A stretch of DNA of 64,000 bases from Anaeramoeba flamelloides (taxonomy: Eukaryota; Metamonada; Anaeramoebidae). The translations under genes were made by a program, and so were the position numbers. The DNA lies in the NCBI GenBank assembly GCA_027625915.1, contig JANTQA010000012.1, positions 14,966,501 through 15,030,500 of the forward strand. The letters are read 5' to 3'. Positions 61,000-64,000 of this stretch are shown here, one piece after another (the stretch's first letter is position 1; the number at the start of each line of letters is the position of its first letter). The notes beneath the pieces are model-generated. The model saw only the letters and a program-made list of their open reading frames with translations, was not told the origin of the DNA and did not search any database.

Positions 61000-63900
61000 C
61001 ATAAACACACTATAGGGAGTCAAATTTTACAAGAAACACTAATCAGAGCAATTTCTGATACCTTTAAAGCAGTGAATATTACCATTAGTGAAGATGATTT
61101 CTTAGATCTCTTCAAAAGAGAAAAAAAAAATGATACTCAAGAAAACGAATCAAATATTCCTGTGATTTATAAATTTGGAGACATAGTAAAATACGTCGGA
61201 CCACAAAATTATCCAAATATTGCGATTCAGGATCAAACAGAAGGACCAACCGCAGGCGATCGGGGTATTGTTGTAAGCACCTTTCAAGATAACCACAAAT
61301 CCCCCATAGTCGGTGTTTTATTTCAAAATGAAATCCCAGGTGGGAGTGATTTGGGTGGTATCTGTGAAAAGGGTACCAAATGCGGATTTTTTTTCAATCA
61401 AGATGAACTAAGACCATTTCATGAAGAGGAAATTGATACAAGGGCACTTACCATCCAGACATTATTTGAATATATTGAAAAAAACATTGCAAAATCTACA
61501 CCCTTGGTTCTATGTATCAAGGACATCGATAAATGGGTTTCCAAATCAAATGAGGTTAAACAAATTTTAAAAGATCGGCTTGAAGAATTAGAAAAAAACA
61601 GATTGATAATGGTTATTGGTTCAATAGCAAACAATAAGCTGAATAATAAACTTAATTTAACCGGAAATTCCGAATCTTCACGGGGGTCACTAACCTCGGG
61701 CCTATCAATTTTTTTACCACCAAACTCAAATAACCGTTCAGCATTTGGCGACAATTCCCGTTTAAATTCCTCCAATACAAAGCCATATGGAAACACAATT
61801 GAAATGATAGGAGGGAGTCTAGGTATTGGGACAGGAGGAGGCGATTCTAGTAGCTCAGTCTTTAAATTTTTAGTCGAATTATTTCCAAATACAATTTTCC
61901 TTCAGCCGATCGAAAAGCCATCAAAAATATCCTTCTGGAAAGATTGTATCGAAAAAGATAATTTATCAATTCAAAAAAATTATAATGAAATATTATTAGA
62001 GCGCACTTTAAAAAAATATCAACTTTCGACTTCAAATCTTTTAATTCTAGACAACTTGCTAACACAAAAGCGTTTTACAGAAGAGGAAATGGATATGATT
62101 GTTGGGTTTAGCTTTCTCTCCAAATATGAAAAATTATTTAATAAAAAAATTGATAAAAAAAATATGATACAATTAGAAAAGGAATTAAATTCAATTGGAA
62201 CAAAGAAATCAAGAAAGAGATTAATTAATGAAATTAAAAATAATATTAACTTTGAAAATAATCTTAATCAAAACGAAAACGAAAATAAAGAGATAGATTT
62301 AGAAAAAGACAAAGAAAAAGAAAAAGAAATGGAAAAAGAAAAAGAAAAGGGAAAGAAAAAAGAAATTGAAAAAGAAATTGAAATTGAAATTGAAATGGAA
62401 ATGGATGTTGAAAATGAAAATGAAAATGAAAATAAAAATAAAAATAAAAATAAAAAGGAAAAAGAAACTGATCCAAACAATGATAATAAAAAAAATTTTA
62501 AGATCCGAAAAACAAGAAAAAATTTGGATTTAAAAAATATAAATCAAAATATTGATCCAAATTTAAATGAAGAAAAAAAGGAATTACAAGAAAAAAAAAA
62601 AAACGAAATGCAAGAAAAAAAAAACAACTTCTCGTTAATAAACATTCAAAACCAAAAAAAATTCAAGTATATTTATAAAAAATCTCATTCAATAATTGAA
62701 AGTAAACATCTTGAATACGGAATACATATTTTAAATAAATTTTATGGTAAAGACCGAACAACACGCTTACTCGAAACTGTACAAATCGATAATGAATACG
62801 AACATCAATTTTTATCTGAAGTGATCGTTCCAGAGGAAATAAACATTAAATTTGATCAAATTGGCGCTCTACAGAAAATTAAAAAAACTTTAGATGATTT
62901 AGTAATTTTGCCATTAAGAAGACCAGAATTATTTCAAAGAGGCAATTTGTTAAAGGCTTGTAAAGGAATTTTATTATTTGGTCCTCCAGGTTTGTTTTAT
63001 TTTTATTTTTAATATTTGCCATTTTATATTTTTATATTTGTTCATCCACAGTTCAGCCAATGTCTAGAATGAAGAAACATAGTTGGGTTTTAGAAACAAA
63101 ATTAAAATTCTTATTTTTTCATATAATACTGACTTTTTATTCACAACTCGATATTAATTATTTTTTTGAAAAATTAATCTATGAAATTATCTTAATTATT
63201 GTGACATACATCCCCTTTCAAAAAAAGTTGGTTTTAGTGAGATTTTTTATTTGTAACGAATCAAATCTCTTTACTTTCTTTTGATCACATTCTATATATA
63301 TATACATATATATACATAAATACATACAAACACACATAAGGCATTTTCAAAGGAGAGTGGGATATTTTTTCATGAATAAATCAAATAATTTTCTATTTTT
63401 TTAGTAGATTTCTATTCATCAATTACAAATATAAAATTAAGTGAAATACTAATACAATTTTAATCAGAACATATTGTATATATTTTCAAAAAATATTTGA
63501 AAAAAATGAATGAAAAAATTAGCACATTTTTTTTTTTGTCCAAAACGAGGTTTCAACTAAATTCAATAAAAAACGGACAATTTACTCAGGTTTTAAACGG
63601 GGTTTTAAACAATAAAATACAGTTTACTGCTTTTTCCCTCTTTCTAATATAAATTTTAACGAGATTAAATCTCTTTTTGGAAAAAAAAAACTCACCAATT
63701 GTCTGACTTTGAAAAATCTCATATAAAATTGTTTTCAGAAACTTTGATATCTTTTTCATTAAATTAATGTATTAAAAACAAACAATTTGAATTATTATTA
63801 AGAATAAATAACTTAATCATGAATAAAAATTTTGGAGATTTGAATACTTTATATAAGAATTAACTTTAATAAAGATATTTTAAAATAAAGTTGCGTCACT

Positions 63901-64000
63901 TTCAAATCACAGGAAGAAATATCCTCATAACCTTTTACTTTCTTTGAAATGATTTCCTTCAATATTTTCTTTTGATCCAATTTTGTTATTAGAAAGGTAA
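57350..64000 (+). CDS. FHA-AAA ATPase, plant DAA1-like (3' end beyond window)
   Basis: Exon 1 is 57350-58016, exon 2 is 61016-62989, and a third exon probably begins at 63997 (G+GT keeps GPPG in frame) or beyond the window. The first 880 residues read through. An FHA domain at about 36-110 (FTVGSSNKSKFQI, LEVHGYQGTVFLNEKQIRRG, KAGDRILI) comes first. A degenerate P-loop module follows at about 219 (LFVGPSGSQILQETL) that lacks the GKT lysine. Next is the linker domain typical of the plant proteins: KYVGPQNYPNI, DRGIVVSTF, VGVLFQNEIPGGSDLGGIC and LVLCIKDIDKW. An E/K/N low-complexity insertion lies at about 638-708. The AAA module then opens with FDQIGALQKIKKTLDDLVIL, PLRRPELFQRG and CKGILLFGPPG. 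Related AAA proteins of the MSP1/ATAD1 clade remodel membrane proteins, but the role here is unknown. The start at 57350 is the first ATG of the frame; upstream lies a short non-ATG extension. Confidence 0.88.
58257..58490. repeat. Poly(A) and (AAAAAC)n simple repeat
   Basis: An A run of about 26 near 58259-58284, then from about 58370 a stretch of AAAAAC-type units to 58490. It lies in intron 1 of the FHA-AAA gene. Confidence 0.85.
58859..59332. mobile_element. MITE-like element, about 75 bp terminal inverted repeats
   Basis: The left end AAAAAAAAGTAAAACAGGAA runs through TAAGTTAAACAAAATTTTTA, TTGGGAACCTTAATAGAATC; the right end (from about 59255) is its reverse complement. The core is about 310 bp and non-coding. 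The terminal sequence is related to the arms of the compact palindrome at 40534-40661. It is in intron 1 of the FHA-AAA gene. Confidence 0.8.
60020..60420 (+). repeat. Repeat family B, copy 3
   Basis: This shares CAGTTTATTCGAAATTGAA, CTATATTTACATACCAA, TTTGATCTTATATGTAGAAT, ACTCAATTTTATTTTTAATT and AATGTATCTAATTCAGATTT in order with 13945-14355. It is in intron 1 of the FHA-AAA gene. Confidence 0.65.
60929..61005. repeat. (AC)n/(AT)n microsatellite at a splice acceptor
   Basis: About thirty AC units with small interruptions pass into eight AT units and then ACATAAACACACTATAG, the acceptor of exon 2 of the FHA-AAA gene at 61015. The usual T-rich tract before the acceptor is replaced by this repeat. 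Confidence 0.9.
63655..63905 (+). repeat. Repeat family D, copy 3
   Basis: This matches 14990-15345: ACGAGATTAAAT, CTCACCAATT, CAGAAACTTTGATATCTTTT, AACAATTTGAATTATTATTA and TTTAATAAAGATATTTTAAA. It is located in intron 2 of the FHA-AAA gene near the right edge. The open frame at 63060-63284 within this intron is not credible as an exon. Confidence 0.6.

Noticed and set aside
63992-64000. Acceptor at ATTAG (63992) for the third FHA-AAA exon
   Set aside because: Using it gives a stop within three codons in the required phase. GAAAG at 63996 keeps GPPG in frame, but too little sequence remains to be sure of either.

Overview
The window is nuclear DNA of a very AT-rich unicellular eukaryote. 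It has long A/T homopolymers, GT-AG introns, single-gene units and strongly biased low-complexity protein tracts (EK, EN, NK). The gene set (actin, uS7/RPS5, SF3A2, nonaspanin, XRCC1, a Moco-sulfurase-like enzyme, a kelch-BTB protein and a plant-type FHA-AAA ATPase) suggests a free-living protist. The EK-rich linkers and base composition remind me of amoeboid lineages such as Anaeramoeba, but this placement is tentative and not shown by the sequence.

Eight protein genes can be supported. Left to right they are: XRCC1-like repair scaffold (+, intronless, 540-2519); N-terminally anchored Moco-sulfurase-like PLP enzyme (+, 4851-6581); ribosomal protein uS7/RPS5 (-, 3 exons, 10882-11916); SF3A2 spliceosome subunit (+, 3 exons, 13148-16888); TM9SF/nonaspanin (-, 5 exons over 10.2 kb, 19497-29675); LZTR1-like kelch/BTB protein (+, 5 exons over 12.8 kb, 36478-49316); actin (+, 52764-53888); and an FHA-AAA ATPase that runs off the right edge (+, 57350-64000). 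Exon phases join correctly in every multi-exon model, and each joined protein reads through its family's conserved blocks. The genes have no operon logic. They are housekeeping genes with independent promoters, and RPS5/SF3A2 and TM9SF/kelch-BTB are divergent pairs.

The rest of the window is unusual. The long introns (up to about 6.2 kb) and gaps are packed with non-coding repeats, most of them inverted-repeat (foldback or MITE-like) elements without any transposase. They include a 1.5 kb element with about 690 bp arms, a decayed one-arm relative of it carrying a nested 220 bp element, several 200-900 bp elements with terminal inverted repeats, a cluster of nested palindromes, and a roughly 240 bp family (A) with two built-in hairpins, one copy of which abuts a 66-base poly(A). 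One roughly 290 bp insertion is flanked by 15 bp direct repeats, and its empty site is visible at a related repeat 30 kb away. I recognised no retroviral, LTR, Polinton or other virus-derived coding sequence, no LINE reverse transcriptase, no tRNA or rRNA gene and no CRISPR array.

The candidate for something undescribed is this set of several unrelated foldback families sharing the introns of ordinary genes, with no visible autonomous partner in the window.
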